Source: Pseudovirgaria hyperparasitica
Taxonomy: Eukaryota; Ascomycota; Dothideomycetes; Acrospermales; Acrospermaceae
NCBI RefSeq assembly: GCF_010093815.1
Contig: NW_022985564.1
Location: forward strand, 540,590 to 604,589
DNA length: 64,000 nt
Reading direction: 5' to 3'
Shown here: in pieces, positions 44,415 through 54,366 of the stretch
Position numbering within the stretch: position 1 is the stretch's first letter
Layout: each line of letters starts with the position of its first letter
The notes under the pieces: generated by a model
Databases searched by the model: none
What the model was told of the DNA's origin: nothing
The model's input: only the letters and a program-made list of their open reading frames with translations
Made by a program: the position numbers and the translations under genes

Positions 44415-47207
44415 ATGCCGATGTGGCCCTTTGGTCGGCGTCGTCGCAACACAGAGGGTCCGCATTCCACTGCCGCCGAACGCAAGCCAATTTCGGAGCA
44501 TGTCCGCCCAGGAACCCCAACATCCCAGTCACCAGGCCTGGCGCGTAAAAATAGCTCGAGGCATAGTCGCAGGAGAAGAAGAAAGTCGTCGCCCCACAGT
44601 ATTCGAAACCTTGCGGCTGCAAAAGAAAATCATCATCATCAACCCGACACTGCCCATGCCAACAACCCACCTGCAGACTACGACACTTCCTCCTCCCATT
44701 CACCGACTCGTGAGAGGAACGCGCGCGATAAACGTCTAACTGCCTTGCCCTCTTCACCTGTCCTCGCCACCAGTCCGCATTTGCGACCCATTACTCTGCG
44801 CGAAACACCATACAACTTCAGTCTTGACAACAATGCTGATTCGGCCATGAGTCTTCCCAACGCCCGCGAACGGGGCAAGTTGCAGCGGCCTCAGTCGCTG
44901 CGAACACCCGACACTCTTACTCGGCGCAAGTCCATCAAGAGGAAGCCAGACCCTGTACGAGAAGAAGAGATTAGACAGATGATGGCGCCGGTTTCTATCA
45001 AACGACCTGCGACTTTTTCTGGGAGCATCCTACGACGTGACACAAAAAAGATGAGAGGCGGCCTGAATAGAAATTTCGAACGTCCCCCATCCGAGGTGTC
45101 TCTACCAATGCAGGGCTCTGTTCACTCGTCCATGTCAGGCTACTCAGAACTCAAGGGATTCAGGGTCTCTGCCCTTGATGTGTTTTCAGCCCGTCCCAAG
45201 CTTCGCTATTCTGCAAGCGTTCAGCTCGATTCGACTGCGCTTCAGCGAGCATCTCCACCTCCGACCAGGACCAGTTCGAGGAAAGACAAGCAGCCCGAGT
45301 CGCGCAGGGATAGCAACGAGATGGACCGCATTGGTGAGCTAGCCGAAGACATGGACGCTAGTGAGCTGAGAGACGTCATGGAACGAGACGCCCGTAGGCG
45401 TGCGAGAAAGAAGGAGCGCGAAGAAGAAAAGCTGAGACGCAAATTGGAGCGAAGAGCAGAAAAACAACGAGCCAAAGAGGCCAGAGCAAGAGAGCCGAGG
45501 AGGGAGCCCGAGACTGGTGCACTCGAGAGAAGGTATACAGCTCCGCAGGGTCTGGCGATCGAGCATGCCGTTTCACCAGTACCTACCACACCGCAAAGCC
45601 ACATACGACATGAGACCTTGGATGTCACGATGCAAAACTCGGCTCATCATGACGATGATACCTATGAGGCTATCGAACAGCATTATGATGACTCGGCGGT
45701 CCCTGAATTCGCGCATCCAGTACCTCGCTCGCCTTCGCCTCTCCGAACGCCCACAGAGGAGCCAATCATCGGTACTGCTCAAGCAATCAACATTAGATTC
45801 TCCAGAGGGAGTATGCAGCAATCTCCTCCCCCACAGGATATCCATGCTCGTAACATTTCAAACATCTCATATCTACCTGACCTCATCTCTGAGGTTCAAC
45901 CCCCGCCTGTGGAAGACCATCCCGCTTTCAGAACCCAGCCGACAGACCAGTCAAATGAACAGTCAAGCGATGATCGGCGTAGTGGTGCGGATGGAAGAAG
46001 AGGCTCTGTATCCAGCGCTAAACGAATGGGTGGTTGGGCATCCATACTGCGCAAGGCGACGTTTTCAAGAAAGAAACCCTCAAATATAGTACGCTCGTCG
46101 CCATCCCAGGCCTCATTCTCCAACACCTCGAGGGAATCTATGTCTAGACAGCCTTTACCAGCACACCTCGTCCAGTCGAGTGCCGCCACGCCTCCGCCGC
46201 GGTCGGTCTCCAGGGCTTCAGGCACGCCTTCACGAACGATGTCCAAATTCCGTGAAGACCTCCCGGAATTACCTCTGTCACCACCAGATTCCAGAATGCA
46301 ATCTCCAGAGGCCCTTGATCTGACACCTCATGTGCCTCAATTATCAGAAAGAAGAGGGATGAAAGCGCCTGCTAAGATTGAGACCGAGCCAACACATCAG
46401 CAGGCCACGCCAGAGCCAGAAGAGACCATCTCTGAGGAAATGCCCGACTCGCCCTGGAATGCGAGTCGACGCACCTCACGACTCAAGTCTCTCTCCATGG
46501 CCTCGGTCGATTCGGAGGCCTCGTGGCTCTCTGGAAGGCCAGTCAAGAGAGCTGCAACGCAGCGCTACAGAGGTAGCATATCTTCGAGACAGCAGACCGA
46601 GGCGTCTGCAGAGGATGTCTTCGAGACGGCGAATGAGTCGAGTGAAGAGCATGATGTACACGAGGACGAGTTCTTCCAACGACTGTCGCCCACGCACGAC
46701 CGTCGCATGTCGTTGTCCTCTGATCCTCTCAATCGAAAACCTAGCAGCACCATGCTCGGCACGATCGCAGCCGCACAAGAGGCGGAGGCATTAGCGCTTG
46801 CTGATGCCGTGCAACATCCTGTAGGTAGACCACTATCCGGCGACGAAGTGCTGCATACCGGAATTGCGAGAACGCCAACTGTCGTTCACCGAATATCGAC
46901 TGCTCGAGTCAAGTCTAGTGAGGGTCTTGTGAACCTGTACGAAGGCAGCGACACGGCCAGATCCACGCCGTCTCCCTTTGACCACGAGGCTGTTGCCGAA
47001 GAGCCGCCTGAGGGGCCTTCGGAGGCACAACAGGCACAAGCAATTATTCTTGAACGAGCCAAGAGTATCGATCTCGGACGACGACATGGGCGGCACGTAT
47101 CAGCCGGATCAGCGAAACTTTTGGACATCAAGCGACTCTCAGCCAACCCTCCTGTTCCCGACAGCCCACGCACGCCAGCACCTGACAGCGCGTATCAACA
47201 TGAGTGA
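44415..47207 (+). CDS. Large disordered protein of unknown function
   Basis: Single exon from the ATG at 44415 (MPMWPFGRRRRNTEG; a second ATG two codons on) to a stop at 47207, 930 aa. The start MWPFGRRRR is strongly basic. Most of the sequence is rich in Ser, Arg, Pro and Glu and probably disordered. Residues about 305-375 form a highly charged helix or coiled coil (RDARRRARKKEREEEKLRR and following). Short recurring phrases such as PPPRSVSRASGTPSRTMSK, RTSRLKSLSMASVDSEAS and ERAKSIDLGRRHGR look like basophilic-kinase phosphorylation sites and are likely the conserved patches. No membrane segment is seen. The family is not recognised; a regulatory or cortical scaffold role would be a guess. 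Confidence 0.78.
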   Translation: MPMWPFGRRRRNTEGPHSTAAERKPISEHVRPGTPTSQSPGLARKNSSRHSRRRRRKSSPHSIRNLAAAKENHHHQPDTAHANNPPADYDTSSSHSPTRERNARDKRLTALPSSPVLATSPHLRPITLRETPYNFSLDNNADSAMSLPNARERGKLQRPQSLRTPDTLTRRKSIKRKPDPVREEEIRQMMAPVSIKRPATFSGSILRRDTKKMRGGLNRNFERPPSEVSLPMQGSVHSSMSGYSELKGFRVSALDVFSARPKLRYSASVQLDSTALQRASPPPTRTSSRKDKQPESRRDSNEMDRIGELAEDMDASELRDVMERDARRRARKKEREEEKLRRKLERRAEKQRAKEARAREPRREPETGALERRYTAPQGLAIEHAVSPVPTTPQSHIRHETLDVTMQNSAHHDDDTYEAIEQHYDDSAVPEFAHPVPRSPSPLRTPTEEPIIGTAQAINIRFSRGSMQQSPPPQDIHARNISNISYLPDLISEVQPPPVEDHPAFRTQPTDQSNEQSSDDRRSGADGRRGSVSSAKRMGGWASILRKATFSRKKPSNIVRSSPSQASFSNTSRESMSRQPLPAHLVQSSAATPPPRSVSRASGTPSRTMSKFREDLPELPLSPPDSRMQSPEALDLTPHVPQLSERRGMKAPAKIETEPTHQQATPEPEETISEEMPDSPWNASRRTSRLKSLSMASVDSEASWLSGRPVKRAATQRYRGSISSRQQTEASAEDVFETANESSEEHDVHEDEFFQRLSPTHDRRMSLSSDPLNRKPSSTMLGTIAAAQEAEALALADAVQHPVGRPLSGDEVLHTGIARTPTVVHRISTARVKSSEGLVNLYEGSDTARSTPSPFDHEAVAEEPPEGPSEAQQAQAIILERAKSIDLGRRHGRHVSAGSAKLLDIKRLSANPPVPDSPRTPAPDSAYQHE

Positions 47208-48955
47208 AGTGGGAAACGTGTTCATGAACCGTGCAGATAGATCCAAAGAGCATGCATCCTGTTGTCGAGTTAGCCACTCTTTTGATTTTCTTTTGTTCTT
47301 ATTTGTCCTACGACACTCCTTGACTCTTCTTTGCGTTTATTCGGATTCTGTTTTGGCACATGATTCATGCTCTTTGGCTATCCGTACACGGTACGGAGCT
47401 CCTGGACACGTTTACCACAAGCAACCATTTCAAGCACGGGTATTGCTCACGTGCTGTCTCTTCAGCTATCACAATCTAAACTCCAGGGTCCCGGATCAAG
47501 CTCTCACACAGCAGAAATTCGCACTCCCTCCTTCGACTGTACACACTTCATCGGCCCCCAACGAGCGCTAAATTTCTTACACTACTGGTCCATTGTCCAT
47601 ACGCGAATGTTGCTTATCAGCACCTCCTTGAACGCGGTGTCTTCTTTTGTTCAACATCATATTATAGACGGCTTTGGTATTTCTGGCATGATATCCGGCC
47701 ACGGCGGCGAACAGTCCGTGGCTTTGTATGTATTTGACTTTTTCTTTCTTCATTATTTGGCTATCTGAAATTTTGGTTGGCAAGCGGTTTGTGTGTGTGT
47801 TTGTGTTGTATGTGCTTTGGCAGGACTGCATCGAGCGCGGCTTAGCTTTCATTGCAGGCGTCGTGGAAAGCATATTATTGTTCACAAAAACGCCAACCCC
47901 TCCATATCCGCGTACCGCCGCGTAGCAATCTTTGTTGTATTTTGAGCACGCACAAGCGAACGGTGGTGGTACATGGGGATGATATCGCGTAGATCAAATC
48001 CAAGTTTGAGCGTCGTTCGAGGGAGGACGACGGGCATGTCTGTGCGCTACATATAGGCGCGTACCTAAGGCTACAATACAATATGAGTAAGAAACAAACA
48101 ACTCTATTAACGTGCTTGGGATTGTCGTGCAACGAGTCTCGGTACTCCCCAAAAGCATACCGGCATCACTATTATATGGTTGATAGAGGCTACGGTCGTG
48201 GCATACATAGTTCATGCATGCATGATGTGTGCTCGTGCCTCCAACGTTTAGACTGGTGTTCTAGAAGGCACTGCAGAGGTGGTGGATGTACCTGCGTAGC
48301 ATCACTGCAGACTGAGTGCGGGCGGTGTGTCAACATGTCAATATATGGATGTTGTTGACTATGCAATGTTGATTGGGCTGGGCCAAGGTGGGGCAAATGG
48401 AGTGGTGCAGTGAGACCTGAGCTGCCCACCCCCACCATGAATGATGTGATGAGAGAGAATGCACTGCTTGGCAGGCAGAAACGTAAGGCATTAGTACCCA
48501 TCTATCCTTCTCTTCAACCTCGTCCTCTTCTCTCTCTTTCTTCTCCTCGCAATCTCCACTCTCGCGCAGCGACAGACGTTCAGACTGTAAGTGCTCTCTG
48601 CTTCTCGTACCGATCCATCTCCTGTGTTGTTCGCCAGCCGAGTCCCCGGGCGCCGTCCGAGACGTCGCCGAAATTGACCTTTCGGTCGCATCATCGCGTA
48701 AGCGTCAGAGCTTGCAAAATCCATCCGAACTGTCAGGAAGTTTTGTCGCATTCGACAGAACGTATACAACAACGGCCGAAGTCGTGCAGTCTCGTCGCTT
48801 CGATCGTTGATACCAACAGAATCCGGTGTTACGTGCTTTGTCATCCGTCTCCTTCATTCCAGAACATCATTGATTGCTCAGCACGTCCCTGGCATTGCAC
48901 GACTACGTCACTCTTCACATATCTATCAGGCTCCGACCCTTCATCCTAACCCACC
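47208..48955. other. Intergenic region
   Basis: 3' side of the large disordered gene and, from about 48500, the promoter and leader of the thioredoxin gene, where C/T-rich stretches (around 48500-48560) are typical of fungal promoters. Frames in this stretch show no domains. Confidence 0.4.
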
Positions 48956-49565
48956 ATGTTCCAAACATCATCTTCAATCATCTTCAGAAGATCAAGCTTG
49001 CTAAGAACAACTGCTCGTACAGTAGCCCGATCGACCGCCAGACAAGCATCCACAACAACGCCCTTTGCGCACCCACTAACAACACCGAGATCAACCCTCC
49101 CGAAACCACCACACACCTCCTCAACCCGTCTCTTCACCCAGACCTCCAAGATGAGTGGCAAGGAAGGCGTGCACAACCTCCAGAAGAAAGAGGACTGGGC
49201 CAAGGCCCTCGAGGAGAGCAAGGAGACCGTCCTCGTGCTCGACTGCTTCGCCACCTGGTGCGGACCCTGCAAGACCATTGCGCCGTTCGTCGTCAAGTAA
49301 GTCTCTCTCTCCTCCCCCTGTTGCATAGCCAGCATATATACAGCATATCTAACAATTGCCCCCCCAACATAGACTGTCCGAGAAGTACCCGACGGCCAAG
49401 TTCTACAAGATCGACGTCGACGAGCTTCCCGAAGTCGCCGAGGAACTCGAGATTCGCGCCATGCCGACATTCTTGATCTACAAGAACGGCGTCAAGCAGA
49501 CGCCCGTTGTCGGTGCTAACCCGTCTTCGCTCGAGAAGGCGGTTAAGGAGGCTGTGGAGGGATGA
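48956..49565 (+). CDS. Thioredoxin, mitochondrial with possible cytosolic form
   Basis: Two exons (48956-49296, 49373-49565; GTAAGT to CATAG) give 177 aa. The active site is FATWCGPCKT (Cys102, Cys105), followed by YKIDVDELPEVAEELEIRAM with the cis-proline loop AMPTF. The C-terminus is a normal thioredoxin end. The first 65 residues are basic and rich in Ser/Thr/Arg with no acids (MFQTSSSIIFRRSSLLRTTA), a clear mitochondrial presequence. An internal ATG at 49151 (MSGKEGVHNL) begins exactly where a cytosolic thioredoxin would, so two protein forms are possible. It reduces disulfides with thioredoxin reductase and NADPH. Confidence 0.93.
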
Positions 49566-50583
49566 TGATGAAGATGATTACTTGTCCACGTGACTGGGAT
49601 TTTGTACGGTCTTCTTGATGGGACTGTGAGGCTGTGAGGGTGTGATACAGGCCGTATGTAGAGAAATACAAAGACTGTTGGCTTGATTGTTTGTTTGGAC
49701 CTGCGTAGTGCATACTTTGCTCCCTTGCTTCTTGCCCCTTCTTGCTTTTTTGCTATACATGTATGCGTAACATGCCATACCCCGTGTCATTTGATCTACC
49801 CGCACGCTCTCCCTCTATCAGTCTTATCTCCTCTCCTTCTCTCTCATCCCGAGCGAGCCCAGATCAACCTCCCCTAGAACGCCGCCCCCTTTCTAAACCC
49901 CATTTTGGGAGATAGAGATCCCATCTTCTGCTTTTGCTTTTACTTTTGCATTTGTCTTTCTTTTTTTTGCATTGTATAGTTGTGCATTCTTATATCTGCG
50001 GGGCTTATATGTAGTTCTATGTTGTTTATGATTAGTGGTGGGTGTAGGTGTACTCTTGAGAAGTGGGTAGGAAGGAGTTGGGAGTTGGGAGTGACAGGGT
50101 ATTGAAAAGTGGGGAGTGTGGAGTGAGGCGTGGGGTGTGAGGGTGTAAGAGGGTGTAAGATGGAGATGTACTTTGGTAGTGTTGGTGGTGGTTATGGTAG
50201 TAGTGGTGGTGGTGATATAAGGGGCTGAAGTAGCTTGTAGGCTGTGAGCTGTGAGATGCTAGGCTGTGAGCTGTGAGATGCTAGGCTGTGGGATCATGAG
50301 GAGTAGATGGTGCGGGGTATCATGGTGTGCTATGGCTTGAAGTGACATACCACATTCCTGAGTTGGATCTGTGATACGGATTCATAAAATTAAAACTGGT
50401 GGGGTTATGATATATCATATGATATGTGTTTGTGGTATGGATCTATGATATGGATTTATGATATGGATTTATGATATGTGTTTGTGATATGGATTTATGA
50501 AATGGAGTTATAATCTTGAGCTCAGTGTGTTTCTGATATAGATTCCATAATGCAAATTCCTAAATCCATCCCATCCCCTTAGG
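49566..50583. other. G/T-rich gene-poor DNA
   Basis: After the thioredoxin gene, the plus strand from about 50030 to 50340 is strikingly rich in G and T, with many GGGAGT, GTGGGG and TGGTGG words and a 24-bp unit (CTGTGAGCTGTGAGATGCTAGG) repeated at about 50246-50290. From 50400 to 50510 a loose GATATGGATTTAT repeat takes over. No gene is seen. Confidence 0.5.
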
Positions 50584-50672
50584 CCCCAATCCCCATCTCC
50601 CAATCCCCATCTCCCAATCCCCATCTCCCAATCCCCATCTCCCAATCCCCATCTCCCAATCCCCATCTCCCC
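50584..50672. repeat. 14-bp minisatellite
   Basis: The unit CCCCATCTCCCAAT is repeated about six times almost perfectly. The minus-strand frame across it ([11 protein letters not shown] repeats) is produced by the repeat and is not a gene. Confidence 0.92.
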
Positions 50673-51032
50673 AATTTCACACTCTTACCAATCCACTCCC
50701 TATCATCTCCTGATTCCTTCCATTTTTCGAAGTGTGCCAGTCCTACTAGTAAGCAGGCTGTTTGACTTGCCATGTATAAATCTCGCCGATTCATGGGTTG
50801 ATGGATTGGTGGCTTTGGGAACTTCTTTGGAAACTTCTTTGGGAACTTGGGAAGAATGGGGAAGAAGAAGAATAGGGAAGAATGGGGTATGCGGTAGAAG
50901 GGTGTGCGTATGGATGGGAAGAGATGTCGTGGATTTGGGAGTATGACAGGTTTTGAATTGGAGGTTTGATGGGGTGTGTGTCTGTGGGTACTATTGGTGT
51001 CGGGTTGATTCAGGATCAAGTTCATGTTAAGC
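50673..51032. other. Gene-poor DNA
   Basis: Between two tandem repeats. A direct repeat of GGGAACTTCTTTGGAAACTT type occurs near 50820-50850, and GGGAAGAATGGGG recurs at 50850-50885. No gene. Confidence 0.4.
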
Positions 51033-51110
51033 CGAGTCGAGTCGAGTCGAGTCGATTCAGTTTCAAGTCAAGTCGAGTAAAGTCGAGTCAAGCCAAGCCA
51101 AGCCAAGTCA
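51033..51110. repeat. 5-bp repeat tract (GAGTC/AAGCC)
   Basis: A run of GAGTC pentamers that degenerates through AAGTC into AAGCC units. Probably a mutating microsatellite. Confidence 0.85.
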
Positions 51111-52068
51111 ATTATGCCGTGTTCATGGCCGTGGATCGTAGCTAGATACTCCAGATATTGGATTTGTGAGCGGAGGATCAAAGGCAAAGTAAGGGGTACA
51201 TGGACAAAGATAGAGACTGAGAGCAATGGACACGGAGGACACTAGTCGTGGACATTCTAGTGGTGATTCCAGTGGCAGTTCAAGCTCAAGTGTGCTTTAT
51301 GAGCTTGGGCTGCGTGTGCCTGATCTGTGAGGTCGTGTTTGAGTGTGGAGATGGGGTTGGTACATGGTACAGTTCAGGGCCAGGCTGCAATGGAACACTG
51401 CTTGCTGGCGAGCGCTTGTCGACGAGGGCTTGATGAGATGCATTAGGGCCAGATGGACTTGGTAATCACGCAGTGGAAAGCGTAAGGCGTTGGACTTACC
51501 TGATTATACGCGCAACCTGAGTACAGTACGTGAAGAAGGACAGTATTTTGTCGTGTTATGGGCATGGACATGAACGTGGACATGGACGTTGGCTTGAACT
51601 TGGACATGGACGTTGGTTTGAACATGGAATGCAACAGAGGCAACAGGTAATGCAGTACCAGCAGGTTCAGACGCTCAAGATGTCACGCGCGAGGTGTCCC
51701 AGTAGCATGAGCGGTCATAGAATACAAGCTGAACAGTGACACACGTTGATAGGAGACATAGCAAGACAGGTCACTGACAAAGACGCAAAGTATGAGCGAG
51801 TATGATCTTTGTATTAATCATTGTATATACTACGAGAAGACATTCGCCAGAAATGAAGACAGAGAGCGAAGTTATTGCGATCAGAACCCAAGAAGCTTTA
51901 CCTCTAACCTACAGGAGAACAACGAGCAGCAAAGAATGTCTAAACCGCTCAAAGTCCTCCAGTAAGCCCTGACCATGAGTAGCATTTTTCTGGGTACCCA
52001 TAAGATGGGCATTCATCATCTCGCATGTGCTCAAAAGGAATCAATGAAGACTTACCAGTGGTATGTAA
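51111..52068. other. Gene-poor DNA with a 30-bp repeat
   Basis: At 51563-51628 a unit of about 30 bp (GGACATGGACGTTGGCTTGA) occurs twice with a partial third copy. Other short frames (plus 51248-51433) have no features. No gene is supported. Confidence 0.4.
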
Positions 52069-52450
52069 GATCTGCTATAAAAAGGAAGTGAGAAGTTAGC
52101 ACAAGCCGCAAAAAGGAGAAGGGTGTGTGGTGTGTTAGATCTGCAGTAAGGAGTGAGAACTTAGCATAGGCCATGAATAACATATGAGTTTCAGCATTTG
52201 TCTGTGGTGTGTGGGATCTGCCAAAATAAGGGAAAAGTTAGCAGGGGCCACGAGGGAGAGAAGACTTATCTGCATTCGGCATGTGTTTGAGGCGTGTGGG
52301 ATCTGCCATAAGAAGTGAGAAGTCAGCAGAGTCTATAGAGAAGGGAAGGGTATGTGGTGTGTTAGATCTGCCATAAGAAGTGGATGGAAACTTAGCATGT
52401 GTTTGAGGCGTGTGGGATCTGCCATAAGAAGTGAGAAGTTAGCAGAGATC
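52069..52450. repeat. Irregular repeat of about 35-bp core, six copies
   Basis: A core reading GATCTGCCATAAGAAGTGAG then AAGTTAGCAG occurs from 52069, 52138, 52215, 52300, 52365 and 52416, spaced 69, 77, 85, 65 and 51 nt apart. Several copies are preceded by TGTGTGG or TTTGAGGCGTGTGG. Cores are better conserved than the linkers. There is no open frame through the array. Confidence 0.8.
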
Positions 52451-53858
52451 ATGACGAAGAGAAGAGTATGAGCAGGTGTAAGCATCAGTCAAAAATCAGA
52501 AAAAAGGGCAGTCCCTGACAGGGCGACCACCAACCAACAACATCCATTGGTCTTCAAGCCGACGTGAGCCAGCCGTCAGTAACCCAATTTTTTTGTGGAC
52601 AGGAACGAGGCGGCAATTGGTCAAAGTGAAACACTACAAAAGACAAACAATTGCAATCTCGAAACGAGACCCAAAACCAAAGAGAGAGGATGAATCATCA
52701 TGTGAGACTGGAGAATGGAGTGATGTGAAGTGTGATGGTTGAACTTACTTGAGTGGATCTGATGAAGAGCGGCGAGTGATGTATGAAGGGAAGTCTGGTG
52801 GTGGTCAGCCTTAGATGCTGACAGGAAGGAGAGAAGGAAAGCAGATGCCAGGAAGCGAAGCTGCTGTTGGAGCTGAATCCGGTTTGAAGCTGTGGGATGA
52901 AGGAGGAAGAGATTTTTAGTAGGGGAGAATCTCTTATATACTTTTCCAGACAATCAGGGTCCTGATCCGTGCTTTCTCGCCTCTGGCAAGACATCGGCAG
53001 CTCTCTAGCGCTTCGAGTGTATAGGTGTAGCCAATGGGAGGGTGGCAGGAAGGGATGTGTAAGCAGGGAATGGGAGGATTGGGGGGTGAAGGACGAGGAC
53101 GGACGATGAGAGAGCTGGAAGCGATTTCTGGCGGCGGCAAAACGAGGCTGGACCGTCACAACCACGGGGGATTTTCACGTAGAAAGTAGATTCAGTTGTA
53201 GACATAGACCAGGGCTACAAGCCCGTATACTTTTATTGATAGAAGAAGACGTTGTCGTGGCGGCGTCGACGTGAGAGCGGATGAAATCGAGTTTGACAAA
53301 GTTGCCGCAGTGAAGACTATGATCCCACACTGAGTTTGCACATCATGAATTCGGGGATAACCACCATGAAAACTATATGCATCGCTTCGTCTATCTTGTA
53401 GCTAGCCCCTCATGATTTTCCCCTGAGGATATTATTTTGTTGTTGATGTCCAGTGGCCGGGGAGGTGTGAGGGCATGTGGAGGGCATTCGCGGCGTCGGG
53501 AGGACAGCTTGGGAGACCGGCGACAGGAAGGCTGCAGATGGCAATGCAAGACGGAATAGATGTATTATCCTACAGACAGTAAGCTATAGACAGATCCAGA
53601 CCTTCATTCGACGACAATATCTAGAGAATTCGTCGTCGTAGGGGCTGAAGACACTGCCGGGCGTGGACATACAATCCCACACCGTATAGTGGGCAAGGCC
53701 GACCTGCAATTTCGCACTTTGATATCGTCGTTCCACCCACCACGAACCTTCAACATTCCTTCATCCCCAACACCACACGACAACCACCACCATCAACACC
53801 ACCACCAACAACAACAGCAACGACAACACCAACAACAACACCACCACCAACACCACCA
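52451..53858. promoter_or_regulatory. Upstream region and CA-rich leader
   Basis: No gene is supported; minus frames at 52621-52953 and 52698-53165 have no recognisable domains. The last 90 nt (53769-53858) before the ATG at 53859 are almost only C and A (ACC, CAA and CAC triplets), nearly free of G and T, as in an unstructured mRNA leader. Confidence 0.45.
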
Positions 53859-54146
53859 ATGGCTGCCAGCAGCCAAGCAACAGAGAGGGGGGAGAGGGCG
53901 CCACCAGTTGGCAAGGACCCCTCCTCTATCCAGCAATGGATAGAGGAGGTGGAGAGCGAAGAAGAAGAGGAAGAAGAAGAAGACGACGACGATGGGTCGC
54001 CGCAGGAGTCGGAGGGGGATGAGAATCCCACCGAAGACGAAGACGAAGAGGACTGTGCCTGGGACTGCTGTCGCTGCTCCTCCGAGGCACAGGAGGGGGA
54101 CTCCTGCGGTGCCTGTCAGCACGAGCGGTGTTTGGCGTGTCTTTGA
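53859..54146 (+). CDS. Small acidic protein with C-terminal Cys cluster
   Basis: Single frame of 95 codons starting at the first ATG after a CA-only leader (ACCAATGGC is a good context). The N-terminal third is polar, the middle is a long Glu/Asp run (after SIQQWIEEVESEE), and the C-terminal 30 residues are cysteine-rich: CAWDCCRCSS, then CGACQHERCLACL. The spacing W-x-C-C-x-C ... C-x-x-C-x-H-x-x-C-x-x-C could bind one or two zinc ions. The very end is at the last Cys-Leu. I do not know the family, though similar small fungal proteins exist in my memory of the phylum. A GTAAGT 20 nt after the stop suggests an intron in the 3' untranslated region or an alternative end. Confidence 0.62.
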   Translation: MAASSQATERGERAPPVGKDPSSIQQWIEEVESEEEEEEEEDDDDGSPQESEGDENPTEDEDEEDCAWDCCRCSSEAQEGDSCGACQHERCLACL

Positions 54147-54366
54147 TACCCATACCTGACGCAAGTAAGTAAACTCCAGACATATCCAAGGACTAGCACC
54201 GAGCAGTAGACACACAGAAACACATGAGGAAAGGGAATAGTACAAGGGTGGAACCTTACAGTCTCCATAGCTATCAAAGGGAAAGCCAATTCCGCCAGGA
54301 ATTGAGCCTACATCCCTGGCATACCACACGAACTTGAAGCAGTTCTATCAGTCATCGATTGCTAAT

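Noticed and set aside
50579-51025. 148-codon minus-strand frame ending in GDWEMGI repeats
   Set aside because: The repeat part is the 14-bp minisatellite; the remainder is low complexity with no features.
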